From: Alphaproteobacteria bacterium UBA1303
GTDB taxonomy: Bacteria; Pseudomonadota; Alphaproteobacteria; Micropepsales; Micropepsaceae
DNA: 40,507 bases
Assembly (NCBI GenBank): GCA_002307315.1
Contig: DBTZ01000017.1
Coordinates: 1,117-41,623, forward strand
Direction of reading: 5' to 3'
Positions 1 through 8,598 of this stretch are shown here, piece after piece (the stretch's first letter is position 1; every line of letters starts with the position of its first letter). The position numbers and the translations under genes were made by a program. Under the pieces are notes generated by a model. That model saw nothing but the letters and a program-made list of their open reading frames with translations. It made no database searches and was not told the DNA's origin.

Positions 1-1496
1 ATTGCTGCTGCCACGCCTGTTTCGCGCTGTCGGAAGCCGGATACGAGACCATCATGGTCAACTGCAACCCGGAGACCGTTTCGACCGACTACGACACCTC
101 CGACCGGCTGTATTTCGAACCCTTGACCGCCGAGGACGTGCTGGAGATCGTCGATACCGAACGCGCCAACGGCCAACTTGCAGGGGTGATCGTACAGCTC
201 GGTGGCCAGACGCCGTTGAAATTGGCCAGCCGGCTGGTCGAGGCCGGCGTGCCGATCCTGGGCACTTCGGCCGACGCCATCGACCTTGCCGAAGATCGCA
301 AACGCTTCCAGGTTCTCCTCGGTAAGCTCGGGCTCAAGCAACCGCATAACGCCACCGCAATGACGGCGGAGGAGACCATCGAAGCGGCGCGCACGCTCGG
401 CTATCCGGTGATCTTGCGACCGTCTTACGTGCTGGGCGGGCGCGGCATGGTGATCGTCGGCGACGAGGCCGCGCTGAAGGCCACGGTATCGTCGGGCGAA
501 CTGTTCCGCATCTCCGGCGACAATCCGGTACTGATCGACAGCTTTCTCAACCGCGCCACCGAGATCGACGTCGACGCCATCGCCGACGAGGCCGGCAACG
601 TCTTTATCGCCGGTATCATGGAGCATATCGAAGAAGCCGGGGTGCATTCCGGCGATTCCGCCTGCTCGCTGCCGCCCCACTCGCTTTCGCTGAAGGTGAT
701 CAAGGAAATCGAACGGCAAACTATCGCGTTGGCGTTGGCACTGAACGTCCGGGGGTTGATGAACGTGCAGTACGCCGCACAGGGCAACGATATTTACGTG
801 CTGGAGGTCAACCCGCGCGCCAGCCGCACCGTGCCGTTCGTTGCCAAATCCATCGGCAAGCCGGTGGCGGCGATCGCCGCCCGGGTGATGGCCGGGGAAT
901 CGTTGATGGCGTTTCCGCTGGGAACGGGCAAACCCGGCCACATTTGCGTCAAGGAGGCGGTGCTGCCTTTCGCCCGCTTCCCCGGCGTCGACACCATTCT
1001 CGGCCCCGAGATGAAATCGACCGGCGAAGTGATGGGCATCGATACCACGTTCGGCCGCGCCTTTGCCAAAAGCCAGATCGGCGCCGGCCTTAAGCTGCCG
1101 CTGTCCGGCCGGGTGTTCATATCGGTCAAGGAACCCGACAAGGCCGAGACCATCGCCCCGGCCAAGGCCCTGATCGACATGGGATTCGAAATTCTCGCCA
1201 CCCGCGGTACCGCCAGGGTACTGGCCGAGGCCGGGCTCAAAGTGCAGATCATCAACAAAGTGCTCGAAGGCCGGCCGCATATCGTCGATGCCATCAAAAA
1301 CGGCGACGTGCAGTTGGTATTCAACACCACCGAGGGAGCGCAAGCGCTGGCCGATTCCGCTTCGATCCGCCGGACGGCGTTGACGATGAAGGTTCCCTAC
1401 TATACTACTCTTGCGGGTGCTATGGCTGCTGTCGGCGGCATTGCGGCATTAAGAGAGGGGTCTCTTGAAGTTGCCCCCCTCCAGTCTTACATTTAG
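1..1496 (+). CDS. carB: carbamoyl-phosphate synthase large subunit, C-terminal part
   Basis: This is the 3' part of carB, reading in the frame that begins at base 3; the 5' end lies outside the window. CarB makes carbamoyl phosphate from ammonia, bicarbonate and two ATP for arginine and pyrimidine synthesis, in the cytoplasm with CarA. The visible part opens at the start of the second (carbamate-phosphorylating) half, with the family motif MVNCNPETVSTDYD, and carries the ATP-grasp signature around LRPSYVLGGRGM and the EVNPRASRTVPF segment. The last ~140 residues form the MGS-like allosteric domain (SVKEPDKAE, ATRGTARVL, VFNTTEG). carB followed by greA is a common alphaproteobacterial order. 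The identification is secure; about 40% of the usual ~1,080 residues are present. Confidence 0.97.
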   Translation, partial: CCCHACFALSEAGYETIMVNCNPETVSTDYDTSDRLYFEPLTAEDVLEIVDTERANGQLAGVIVQLGGQTPLKLASRLVEAGVPILGTSADAIDLAEDRKRFQVLLGKLGLKQPHNATAMTAEETIEAARTLGYPVILRPSYVLGGRGMVIVGDEAALKATVSSGELFRISGDNPVLIDSFLNRATEIDVDAIADEAGNVFIAGIMEHIEEAGVHSGDSACSLPPHSLSLKVIKEIERQTIALALALNVRGLMNVQYAAQGNDIYVLEVNPRASRTVPFVAKSIGKPVAAIAARVMAGESLMAFPLGTGKPGHICVKEAVLPFARFPGVDTILGPEMKSTGEVMGIDTTFGRAFAKSQIGAGLKLPLSGRVFISVKEPDKAETIAPAKALIDMGFEILATRGTARVLAEAGLKVQIINKVLEGRPHIVDAIKNGDVQLVFNTTEGAQALADSASIRRTALTMKVPYYTTLAGAMAAVGGIAALREGSLEVAPLQSYI

Positions 1497-1583
1497 CCCT
1501 CGCTCGCGCTGTCGAAGGATTGTAGAATCCTTATGTAACAATGGGTTAGCTGCGCAAAGTGAATTGCAGCATGGCACTTTGAT

Positions 1584-1611
1584 TGCCCGTGACCGGCGGG
1601 CAGGTTTTTTT
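1584..1611 (+). terminator. intrinsic terminator between carB and greA
   Basis: A 6-bp stem TGCCCG/CGGGCA (1584-1589 with 1597-1602) closes a 7-nt loop and is followed by GG and seven T. It lies 88 bases after the carB stop and 20 bases before the greA start, so it either ends the carB transcript or sits in the greA leader as an attenuator. Confidence 0.7.
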
Positions 1612-1630
1612 GCATCAACAGGATAACGAC

Positions 1631-2104
1631 ATGGAACGCATTCCGATGACCGCGTCGGGCTACACGGCCCTGGAAAACGAACTCGACAACCTTAAGAACA
1701 TCGAGCGTCCGGCGATCATTGCGGCGATTGCCGAGGCGCGCGCCCACGGCGATTTGTCCGAGAACGCGGAATACCATGCCGCCAAGGAAAAACAGGCGTT
1801 CATCGAGGGGCGGGTCATCGAACTGGAAGACCAGATCGGCCGCGCCGATGTGATCGATGTCTCCAAACTGTCCGGCAATACCGTTAAGTTCGGCGCCACC
1901 GTCACGATGGTGGACGAAGATACCGACGAGGGACGCAAGTACCAGATCGTCGGCGATCACGAAGCCGACGTCGCCCGCGGCCGCATTTCGCTGTCGTCGC
2001 CGATCGCCCGTGCTCTGATCGGCAAGTCAAAAGGCGATACGGTGGAAGTCGCGGCGCCCGGCGGCGCCCGTTCGTACGAAATCCTCAAAGTAGAGTGGAT
2101 CTGA
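1631..2104 (+). CDS. greA: transcription elongation factor GreA
   Basis: GreA rescues backtracked RNA polymerase by stimulating cleavage of the nascent RNA 3' end through the secondary channel. The protein has the usual 157 residues when started at MERIPMTASGY; the reading frame is open upstream to 1583, but that extension runs through the terminator hairpin and has no counterpart in the family. The N-terminal coiled coil carries the catalytic acidic tip (DLSENAEYHAAKE, residues ~41-53), and the C-terminal FKBP-like domain ends in the typical GDTVEVAAPGGARSYEI. It stands alone downstream of carB. Identification is secure; start choice is well supported by length. Confidence 0.96.
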   Translation: MERIPMTASGYTALENELDNLKNIERPAIIAAIAEARAHGDLSENAEYHAAKEKQAFIEGRVIELEDQIGRADVIDVSKLSGNTVKFGATVTMVDEDTDEGRKYQIVGDHEADVARGRISLSSPIARALIGKSKGDTVEVAAPGGARSYEILKVEWI

Positions 2105-2136
2105 GCTTCCCCGCTTAAGACAATATTTACGGATAT

Positions 2137-2184
2137 GAACCGGGACGGCGCGTAATGAAGCCGTTCTTCGGGTCTTTGTGTTTT
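2137..2184 (+). terminator. possible greA terminator
   Basis: An imperfect hairpin built on ACGGC/GCCGT (2145-2149 with 2160-2164) can extend outwards to GAACC/GGGTC and is followed by TTTGTGTTTT. The stem is interrupted and the T tract is broken, so this is only a plausible terminator for greA. Confidence 0.35.
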
Positions 2185-2241
2185 AATTAAATATTCTTTT
2201 AATCTGACATATTACTTTTATCGAATGAAAGGGGGGGGCGA
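2181..2241 (+). promoter_or_regulatory. AT-rich promoter region and poly-G ribosome-binding site of the FIST gene
   Basis: The 40 bases after the greA terminator are strongly AT-rich compared with the GC-rich flanks and contain TTAATTAA and another TTAA 8 bases on, suggesting the promoter of the FIST-kinase pair. The start at 2242 is preceded by AAA and eight consecutive G (2231-2238), an extreme Shine-Dalgarno tract three bases from the ATG. Confidence 0.4.
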
Positions 2242-3450
2242 ATGCTGTCTATTCGTTCCTATACCGCATCCGGTATCGATACCGCCGCCGCACTCGCCGA
2301 TTTGGATGGGCAAATAACCCAAAACGGCTGCGATGCGGATTTTGTGTTTGCGGTTTTCGGCTGCGATCACTGCGCGGAGCGTATACGCACCTTTCTAGGA
2401 AACCGGTTTCCCGGTGCCGCGTTGATCGGCGGCACGTCGAAAAGCGGTCTGATGACGGGGGGGCGGGCGTGGGGGGCGGATGCCATCGGCATTCTTGCGA
2501 TCGAAGATCCCGAAGGCCAATACGGCGCGGCGATCGAACCGATCGGCGACGACCCGACGGCTACCGCCGAACGCGTTCTCAATACCGCGCTGGAAAACGC
2601 CACCTGCCCCGGAGAACTGCCGTCGCTGGTGTTCGTATATATGGCTCCGGGCTGCGAAGAAGACGCCATAGACGGCATCAGGCACGTCGTCGGCGACCTC
2701 TGCCCGATTTTCGGCGGCAGCTCCGCCGACAACGATGCATCGGGCCTCTGGCGCCAGATCGGCCGACAAAGCGTAGAACACAACGGTATCGCCGTGGCAG
2801 TATTGTTTCCATCCGGCGGGATCGGCACCTGTTTCAACGGCGGATTCGAACCGGCCGGTCCGAACGGCATCGTTACCCGGGTGATTCCGGATGGCGACGG
2901 TAAGTTGCGCGGACATCAGATCGCCGAAATCGACGGCAGGCCGGCGGCGCACGTCTACGACGAATGGACCAACAATGTCCTCGGCGACAAGGCCGCGACG
3001 GGCGGTAACGTTTTCGACGAGACCGCCGGTACGCCTTTCGGCGTCGAGACCGGGTCGACCGACGGCGTCCCGCATTATCTTCTGGTACATCCGGTATCCG
3101 CAACGTCGGATGGCTGTATGGCCACCTTCGCCGCGGTCGAACAAGGCGCACACATTCATATTATGCGCGGCAACCTGAAACGTCTGGCCGAACGTGCCGG
3201 CCATGTCGTCACCCGAGCGGTGGCGCAATTGCCCGGCGGCGAGGCTTCTCTGGCAGGCGGGCTGATGGTCTATTGTGCCGGCTGCAAACGTACCGTCGGC
3301 GATCGGATACCGGAAGTAGCCAAAGATATCGCCGAAAAATTCTCCGGCCTTCCCCATCTCTGCTGTTTTACCTTCGGCGAACAAGGGTGGATTGCGGGCA
3401 GAAACGCCCACGGCAATCTGATGATCACCGCTATAGCTTTCGGAACGTAA
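2242..3450 (+). CDS. FIST N and C domain signal-sensing protein
   Basis: A 402-residue soluble protein with FIST_N (about residues 30-220) and FIST_C (about 235-385). FIST is a ligand-binding sensory module found alone or fused to signalling domains and is proposed to bind small molecules such as amino acids. Recognisable features are the ALIGGTSKSGLMTGG segment, the IFGGSSADND motif and the C-terminal CCFTFGEQGWIAGRNAHGN block. There is no signal peptide or membrane segment, so it should act in the cytoplasm. The stop codon is four bases before the start of the histidine kinase gene, so the two are almost certainly one transcript and FIST probably feeds the kinase. The gene carries G-rich runs (seven G at 2457-2463, six at 2471-2476). 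Family call is confident; the ligand is unknown. Confidence 0.88.
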   Translation: MLSIRSYTASGIDTAAALADLDGQITQNGCDADFVFAVFGCDHCAERIRTFLGNRFPGAALIGGTSKSGLMTGGRAWGADAIGILAIEDPEGQYGAAIEPIGDDPTATAERVLNTALENATCPGELPSLVFVYMAPGCEEDAIDGIRHVVGDLCPIFGGSSADNDASGLWRQIGRQSVEHNGIAVAVLFPSGGIGTCFNGGFEPAGPNGIVTRVIPDGDGKLRGHQIAEIDGRPAAHVYDEWTNNVLGDKAATGGNVFDETAGTPFGVETGSTDGVPHYLLVHPVSATSDGCMATFAAVEQGAHIHIMRGNLKRLAERAGHVVTRAVAQLPGGEASLAGGLMVYCAGCKRTVGDRIPEVAKDIAEKFSGLPHLCCFTFGEQGWIAGRNAHGNLMITAIAFGT

Positions 3451-3454
3451 AACG

Positions 3455-4759
3455 ATGAGCGGTCTGGAAGCCCTGCATGAGGCATTGGACGCGGCAAAAC
3501 GCGAAAACGAGGCGCTCAAAACGGATTTGGCGCACGCCAATATCCTGCTCGGCGCACTCCGTTCGCTGGTTCACATCGATCCGCGCGAAGACCCCTTCAA
3601 TCAAGTGTTCGCCTCGCTGCACAACGTGTTCGCCTTTCGGCATGCCTCCGCTTTCGTCGAAGACGAACCGGGGACGTTGACCTGTGTCGCCTCGACGTCG
3701 GATAAGGTTGCCGGCGCCAGATTGACGGCCGGAAACTTCGTCAATCGTGTGCTGAACGGCCGAGTGACCGTCACCTTCGACAACAGCAGGATCGACGAAT
3801 ACCGCGAATACACCGCGGTAAAAATGCCGCCGAATTGCCCGACGCTGTTCATCCCGATCGGCATATCCGGTCATCGCGGCATCTTGATCGTAAACAAAGG
3901 CGCCGGAGACGAAGGTTTCGGCCGAAAAGACGTCGAATTGGCGAAAAAATTCTCGCTTTTGGCCTCGCATGCCATGGCAGCCATCGACAACCGCAAGCGT
4001 ATCGAACAAAACGAAGTGCGCGCCGCCGCCGCCGAAGAGGCCAACCGCGCAAAAAGCGAATTCATCGCCAATATGAGCCACGAACTGCGCACGCCGCTCA
4101 ACGCCATCATCGGATTTTCCGAATTCATCGCCGCCGAATTCTTCGGCCCCTTAAGCAACGACAAATACCGCGAATACGTGCGCGACATCCACGACAGCGG
4201 CAACCACCTGCTTACTCTGGTGAACAACATACTTCTGTTCTCGAAGATGGATGCGGGGCAACACAAAACCCATATCGAAACCATACCGTTGCACGAAGAG
4301 GTTTCCTATGTGCAGCGCATATTATCGATTGTTGCCGCCCGGCACGGCATAACGCTGGAGGCTTCTTTGCCCGAACCGGACGTCGGAATTCGCGCCGACG
4401 GCCAAGCCCTGCGCCAGATTCTGCTCAATCTCGTCAGCAACGCGATAAAATTTTCGCCCGACGGAAGTTGCATTTCAATTTCGGGCGAAGCGAACGGCGG
4501 CCGCTATCGTCTGAAAGTCGTCGATCACGGCTGCGGCATCCCCCCCGAAGTCCTGAGCCGGATCGGCACCGCATTCCTGCAAGCCGAAAACGTCATGACG
4601 CGCAAGCACCACGGCACCGGCCTTGGCCTGGCGATTTCCTTTGGCTTGGCCAAAAGCATGGGATCCACGCTTTCCATCGAAAGCGACGAAAATTCCGGCA
4701 CCACCGCCGTTCTCGACTTGCCGTTAGCCGCCGAAGGGGGCGCTACCGCGGCGGCATAG
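3455..4759 (+). CDS. soluble GAF-domain sensor histidine kinase
   Basis: A 434-residue hybrid-free histidine kinase. An N-terminal coiled coil (about 5-35) leads to a GAF-like domain (about 40-180), then HisKA with the phospho-accepting His209 in NMSHELRTPLNAIIGFSEF, and HATPase_c with N-box NLVSNAIKFS (325-334), G1 DHGCGI and G2 HGTGLGL. No transmembrane segments are seen, so the input must be cytoplasmic. It starts four bases after the FIST gene, which makes FIST the likely partner or upstream sensor. No receiver domain is fused and no response regulator is adjacent; the nearest receiver protein (9729-10676) lacks a normal phospho-acceptor. The 3' end lies 3 bases from the end of the convergent patatin gene. 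The kinase assignment is secure; the FIST coupling is inferred from spacing. Confidence 0.92.
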   Translation: MSGLEALHEALDAAKRENEALKTDLAHANILLGALRSLVHIDPREDPFNQVFASLHNVFAFRHASAFVEDEPGTLTCVASTSDKVAGARLTAGNFVNRVLNGRVTVTFDNSRIDEYREYTAVKMPPNCPTLFIPIGISGHRGILIVNKGAGDEGFGRKDVELAKKFSLLASHAMAAIDNRKRIEQNEVRAAAAEEANRAKSEFIANMSHELRTPLNAIIGFSEFIAAEFFGPLSNDKYREYVRDIHDSGNHLLTLVNNILLFSKMDAGQHKTHIETIPLHEEVSYVQRILSIVAARHGITLEASLPEPDVGIRADGQALRQILLNLVSNAIKFSPDGSCISISGEANGGRYRLKVVDHGCGIPPEVLSRIGTAFLQAENVMTRKHHGTGLGLAISFGLAKSMGSTLSIESDENSGTTAVLDLPLAAEGGATAAA

Positions 4760-4762
4760 CAA

Positions 4763-6400
4763 TCATTTATCCTTGATCGGAGCGCAGGTCAGCCGGCTGG
4801 GATCGATGCCGGCATCGGCATCGCGCAAATATTCGCCGATCTTGCGGTTGCAGGCAAAGGCACTGCGCCCCGCCGCGATCAGCGCATCGACTTCCGGGGC
4901 GGTGAAATCCAGACTGGTGTCGCTGCGGGCAATGTCGCCGAGGGTGCAGCTTTCGCCCGGCGACTTGCCGCAGGCGGCTGGATCGAAGGTGGAGGCTTCG
5001 TCCAAATTCTCGAACGACACCCGCGCAAAATAGGATTTGACCGCCCCCCCCGTTTCTCCGCCGCAGGACAGGCGCGATAGCCTCTCCGCCAGCCATTTCG
5101 CCCCGGCTTCGGTTGCCAGCATGGTTTCGAAGCTGTTGGCATCAATCGCCGCACTGGTGGCGACATTGAGGATCAAGCCGAAATCCGACAGATACGGCAG
5201 TTGCGACACCGTGTTGTTCGGCCGCGCCATGCCGTCGGACGCGACGATCAGAATGCGGCGAATACGGCCAAGTCCGGCCCTGCAGGCCGTGACCTGCGAT
5301 GCCTCGCTCCAGCCGTCGCTGTCGGCATCGACGCCTTGCATCATATTGTTCATCAATCCGCGCAACGCGATGTTGTCGGCCACGCCGCCGTCCTGCAGAT
5401 GGACATATTGCGGCGAAGCGGCGATCAGAGAAACGTCGGCGGCACGCGGACGGTCGTCGCGCCGCGGCAGATAGGTTTCCGCCGCCTTGGCACGAGCATA
5501 GAGACGGGAAAGTTCTATCGGTTCGCCGGCATCCAACACGCGATCGACCCATGCCGCCCGATGGGCATGGCAGAAATCCTTCACGTCTTTCGCCGTGGCG
5601 GTAAAATGATGATTGGTCAACTGAATCGGCGAAAACAAAATCGGAAAGGCGCTGGAAGCGGCGACGGCATTGCCGACCGGATAGCGATCGACGTCGGAGC
5701 AAATCAGGTCGAAATCGTTCTGTGTGAAGGTGAAAGGTTGTTCGTTGCCGAAATCGGTCGCCTGCACCACCAATAGCGGCCTGCCCTTCTTCGCCAGTTC
5801 ACCGAAATCCTTGGCGAACAGGCTATCCTGCGGCGAAGAAAAATCGATCTTCCGGTATATCTTGGCCATTTCGTCGTTGGTGCCGTAACCGGGGAACATC
5901 CATTTCCAATGCCACGGCGCGAAATAGATCGAGAACAGGTCGGCGAAGAAATTGTGGGTAAGAAAATTGTCGCGGTAATAATCCGGCTTGCCGTCGGGAA
6001 AGAGCTTTTGGCGCTGGCTGGCGAAGGCCGCGGCGGTATAGGATCCCCCTGAAACCCCGGAAATGATGTCGATGTCGGCATCGAACGGATGCGTGCCGGT
6101 GCCGTCGGGTATCTTCGTGGCATGTGCCGCCTGCAGGACGCCGTAACCGAACGAGGCCGAGCGGATGCCGCCGCCGGAAAAGGCGAACACCACGAACGAA
6201 TCCGGCGCCGTACAATCGCGTAAGTTTTCGAGATAATAAGCTGGCGCATCCTTCGGTTCGGGCGCATTGCACGCCGTATCGCCTGCCGTTGCCGGCTTCG
6301 AAAGCGGTTCCGACGCCACCGGCATGTAAATGCCTTCCAGCACCGAGCAGCCGGACAGCAGCCCCATCGCCAACAACAATCCCAAACTGGATATGCGCAT
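4763..6400 (-). CDS. patatin-like phospholipase lipoprotein
   Basis: A 545-residue predicted lipoprotein. The N-terminus has a hydrophobic stretch ending in the lipobox LSGC (Cys18). The patatin fold is marked by the oxyanion-hole glycine cluster SGGGIRSASFG (75-85), the nucleophile elbow GVSGGS with Ser117, and the second dyad residue Asp337 in LQDGG, so the Ser-Asp catalytic pair is complete. Patatin family enzymes hydrolyse acyl ester bonds of phospholipids or other lipids; here the location would be the periplasmic face of a membrane. A long insertion separates the two catalytic motifs, making it larger than short patatins. It is followed on the minus strand only by the convergent kinase gene and lies 60 bases downstream of the methyltransferase gene. 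The substrate cannot be told from sequence. Confidence 0.88.
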   Translation of the reverse strand: MRISSLGLLLAMGLLSGCSVLEGIYMPVASEPLSKPATAGDTACNAPEPKDAPAYYLENLRDCTAPDSFVVFAFSGGGIRSASFGYGVLQAAHATKIPDGTGTHPFDADIDIISGVSGGSYTAAAFASQRQKLFPDGKPDYYRDNFLTHNFFADLFSIYFAPWHWKWMFPGYGTNDEMAKIYRKIDFSSPQDSLFAKDFGELAKKGRPLLVVQATDFGNEQPFTFTQNDFDLICSDVDRYPVGNAVAASSAFPILFSPIQLTNHHFTATAKDVKDFCHAHRAAWVDRVLDAGEPIELSRLYARAKAAETYLPRRDDRPRAADVSLIAASPQYVHLQDGGVADNIALRGLMNNMMQGVDADSDGWSEASQVTACRAGLGRIRRILIVASDGMARPNNTVSQLPYLSDFGLILNVATSAAIDANSFETMLATEAGAKWLAERLSRLSCGGETGGAVKSYFARVSFENLDEASTFDPAACGKSPGESCTLGDIARSDTSLDFTAPEVDALIAAGRSAFACNRKIGEYLRDADAGIDPSRLTCAPIKDK

Positions 6401-6460
6401 TACGCTCCTCCGGCTGCTTCGGATACCACCATAGCGGATATTCGCCGATGGCGGAACGGC

Positions 6461-7270
6461 TCAGCGGGCGTGAAAAAACCAGCAGCGGCCGGGCAGCGAA
6501 ATGCCGTTATGCGAACCGTGCCCGGACATCAGATCGACCAGCCGCACACGAATGGCATCGCGTGCCGCATCGTCCAGCATTGCCGTCAGCCGCAGCAGGG
6601 CGCCGGAATTCAGCGTCTCGTCCGCCGCTTCGGCAATGGTATCGCCCAGCATCACGTCGATTTCGCGTTTATCGAACAGAACCTCGCGAAACCCCGCCCG
6701 TTTCAGAATGTCCTGCACCCGCGCACCGTCGGCGAAGGCAAATTGGCCGGGCGCCTGAGGCTCGACCGGCGGCAGAGCGAATCCGGCAGCTTCGGTCGGC
6801 CGCACGATCCACTCGTTTTCCTCTTGCGCGCACCAGGCGCAGAATGCCAGCCGCCCGCCCGGCTTCAGGCCCTCGCGGATATGGGCGAACGCCGTCACCG
6901 GATCGGCGAAGAACATCACCCCAAAGCGCGAAAAGATCAGGTCGTAGGTTTGCAAAAAGGCATAGGTCGAGGCGTCGGCCAACACGAACGATACGGCATC
7001 CGCCCCGTCTTGCGCCCGGGCGGTCTCCAGCATCGGGGCGGAAATATCGACGCCCGTCACCCGACCCGGCTTCACCGCTTCCGCCAGCTCCAGCGTGGAG
7101 GCGCCGCAACCGCAGCCGATATCGAGCACGTCCTCGCCGGCTTTGGGGGCGGCAAAGTCCATCAGCGCGCGGTGGATGTTGGCGAGGCGATAATCCGAGC
7201 GATCGCCGCGCGCCGCCCAGCGCACACCCACCGGCCCGTTCCAGAATGCGGCTTGCTCTTCGTTGCTCAT
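6461..7270 (-). CDS. class I SAM-dependent methyltransferase
   Basis: A 269-residue Rossmann-fold methyltransferase. Motif I VLDIGCGCGAS lies at residues 48-58, followed by VTGVDISAPML (acidic end of beta 2) and the FSRFGVMFFADP motif typical of UbiE/type 11 methyltransferases. It overlaps the end of argG by four bases (ATGA), so the two are translationally coupled. The N-terminus FWNGPVGVRWAARGDRSDY resembles a common alphaproteobacterial family of unknown substrate. The link to argG is positional only and does not imply a role in arginine synthesis. The fold call is secure; the acceptor is unknown. Confidence 0.85.
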   Translation of the reverse strand: MSNEEQAAFWNGPVGVRWAARGDRSDYRLANIHRALMDFAAPKAGEDVLDIGCGCGASTLELAEAVKPGRVTGVDISAPMLETARAQDGADAVSFVLADASTYAFLQTYDLIFSRFGVMFFADPVTAFAHIREGLKPGGRLAFCAWCAQEENEWIVRPTEAAGFALPPVEPQAPGQFAFADGARVQDILKRAGFREVLFDKREIDVMLGDTIAEAADETLNSGALLRLTAMLDDAARDAIRVRLVDLMSGHGSHNGISLPGRCWFFHAR

Positions 7271-8499
7271 TTCCCGCGCATTTTGCGGTTGCGCATGCCG
7301 AGGGTGCGCAGGCGCAGGGCATTGAGCTTGATGAACCCGGCCGCGTCCTTCTGGTCGTAGGCGCCGTGGTCGTCCTCGAAGGTCACCAGATCCTGCGAAT
7401 AGAGCGAATTGGGCGAGGCGCGGCCGATGACGATGACGTTGCCCTTGTAAAGCTTCAGCCGCACCGTGCCGGAGACGAATTCCTGCGATTTGTCGATGGC
7501 TGCCTGCAGCATCTCGCGTTCGGGCGCAAACCAGAAACCGTAATAGACCAGTTCGGCATATTTCGGCATCAACTCGTCTTTCAAGTGCCCGGCGCCGCGG
7601 TCCAGTGTAATGCTTTCGATGGCACGGTGAGCGGCATAGAGAATGGTGCCGCCCGGGGTCTCGTAAACGCCGCGCGACTTCATGCCGACGAAGCGGTTCT
7701 CGACCAAATCGACCCGCCCGATACCGTTGGCCTTGCCGTATTCGTTGAGCTTGGTCAGCAGCGTCGCCGGAGACATCGGCACGCCGTCGATAGAAACCGC
7801 ATCGCCCTTTTCGAAGCCAATCTCGATAACGGTCGGCTGGTCGGGAGCGTCTTCCGGCGCCACGGTGCGTTGATAGACGTAGGGCGCGGGTTCCACCGCC
7901 GGATCTTCCAGCACCTTACCCTCGGACGACGAATGCAGCATGTTGGCGTCGATCGAGAACGGCGCTTCGCCGCGCTTGTCCTTGGCGATGGGAATCTGAT
8001 GCAGTTCGGCGAATTCCAACAGCTTGGTGCGGCTATTCAAGTCCCATTCGCGCCAGGGGGCAATCACCTTGATATCGGGCTTCAGCGCGTAATAGCCCAG
8101 TTCGAAGCGCACCTGATCGTTGCCCTTGCCGGTGGCGCCGTGGCAAACCGCGTCGGCGCCGGTCGCTTCCGCAATCTCGATCTGCTTCTTTGAGATCAGC
8201 GGCCGGGCGATCGAGGTACCCAAAAGATAGACGCCCTCGTACAGCGCATTGGCACGGAACATCGGAAAGACGAAGTCGCGGACGAATTCCTCGCGCAAAT
8301 CCTCGATGAAGATGTTTTCCGGTTTGATGCCGAGCATCTCGGCCTTCTTGCGGGCCGGTTCGATCTCCTCGCCCTGGCCGAGATCGGCAGTGAAGGTCAC
8401 CACCTCCGCCCCGTAGGCGGTCTGCAACCACTTTAATATCACCGAGGTATCAAGCCCACCCGAATAGGCGAGCACGACTTTCTTCACATTCTTCTGCAC
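7267..8499 (-). CDS. argG: argininosuccinate synthase
   Basis: ArgG joins citrulline and aspartate with ATP to give argininosuccinate, the penultimate step of arginine synthesis. The 410-residue protein has the usual length and the N-type ATP pyrophosphatase P-loop AYSGGLDTS (10-18), followed by the conserved GQGEEIEPAR, CHGATGKGNDQVRFE and APWREWD blocks. The start is GTG at 8497-8499, giving the family-typical VQKNVKKVVLAYSGG beginning. carB in the same window supplies carbamoyl phosphate for the same pathway but is not in the same operon. The promoter should lie in the 99-bp divergent gap to the Rrf2 gene, next to that gene's operator. Confidence 0.97.
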   Translation of the reverse strand: MQKNVKKVVLAYSGGLDTSVILKWLQTAYGAEVVTFTADLGQGEEIEPARKKAEMLGIKPENIFIEDLREEFVRDFVFPMFRANALYEGVYLLGTSIARPLISKKQIEIAEATGADAVCHGATGKGNDQVRFELGYYALKPDIKVIAPWREWDLNSRTKLLEFAELHQIPIAKDKRGEAPFSIDANMLHSSSEGKVLEDPAVEPAPYVYQRTVAPEDAPDQPTVIEIGFEKGDAVSIDGVPMSPATLLTKLNEYGKANGIGRVDLVENRFVGMKSRGVYETPGGTILYAAHRAIESITLDRGAGHLKDELMPKYAELVYYGFWFAPEREMLQAAIDKSQEFVSGTVRLKLYKGNVIVIGRASPNSLYSQDLVTFEDDHGAYDQKDAAGFIKLNALRLRTLGMRNRKMRGK

Positions 8500-8563
8500 G
8501 GCATGCGATCCTATGATGCTTTTGACGGCTTTTATACGGACTTACCGTCAAAATGCCAGCCTC

Positions 8564-8592
8564 TTGAAATAATTGTAACCATCACTATTACT
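8564..8592 (+). promoter_or_regulatory. putative promoter and operator of the Rrf2 gene (site 1)
   Basis: TTGAAA (8564-8569), 16 bases, then TATTAC (8586-8591) reads as a sigma-70-like promoter. A degenerate inverted repeat TGTAAC-N7-ATTACT (8574-8592) covers the spacer and -10. It matches the perfect site upstream of 9121 with the same 7-base spacing in 10 of 12 arm positions. The expected transcript start falls at or just before the ATG at 8599 and no Shine-Dalgarno is visible, suggesting a leaderless autoregulated message. Confidence 0.55.
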
Positions 8593-8598
8593 ATTGGC

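Noticed and set aside
2187..2202. CtrA-like site TTAA-N8-TTAA before the FIST gene
   Set aside because: The CtrA consensus needs seven bases between the halves; the spacing is eight here and the region is AT-rich, so the match is weak.
6124..8193. A 689-codon plus-strand open frame
   Set aside because: It runs antisense through the patatin, methyltransferase and argG genes and has a low-complexity Arg/Pro-rich composition.
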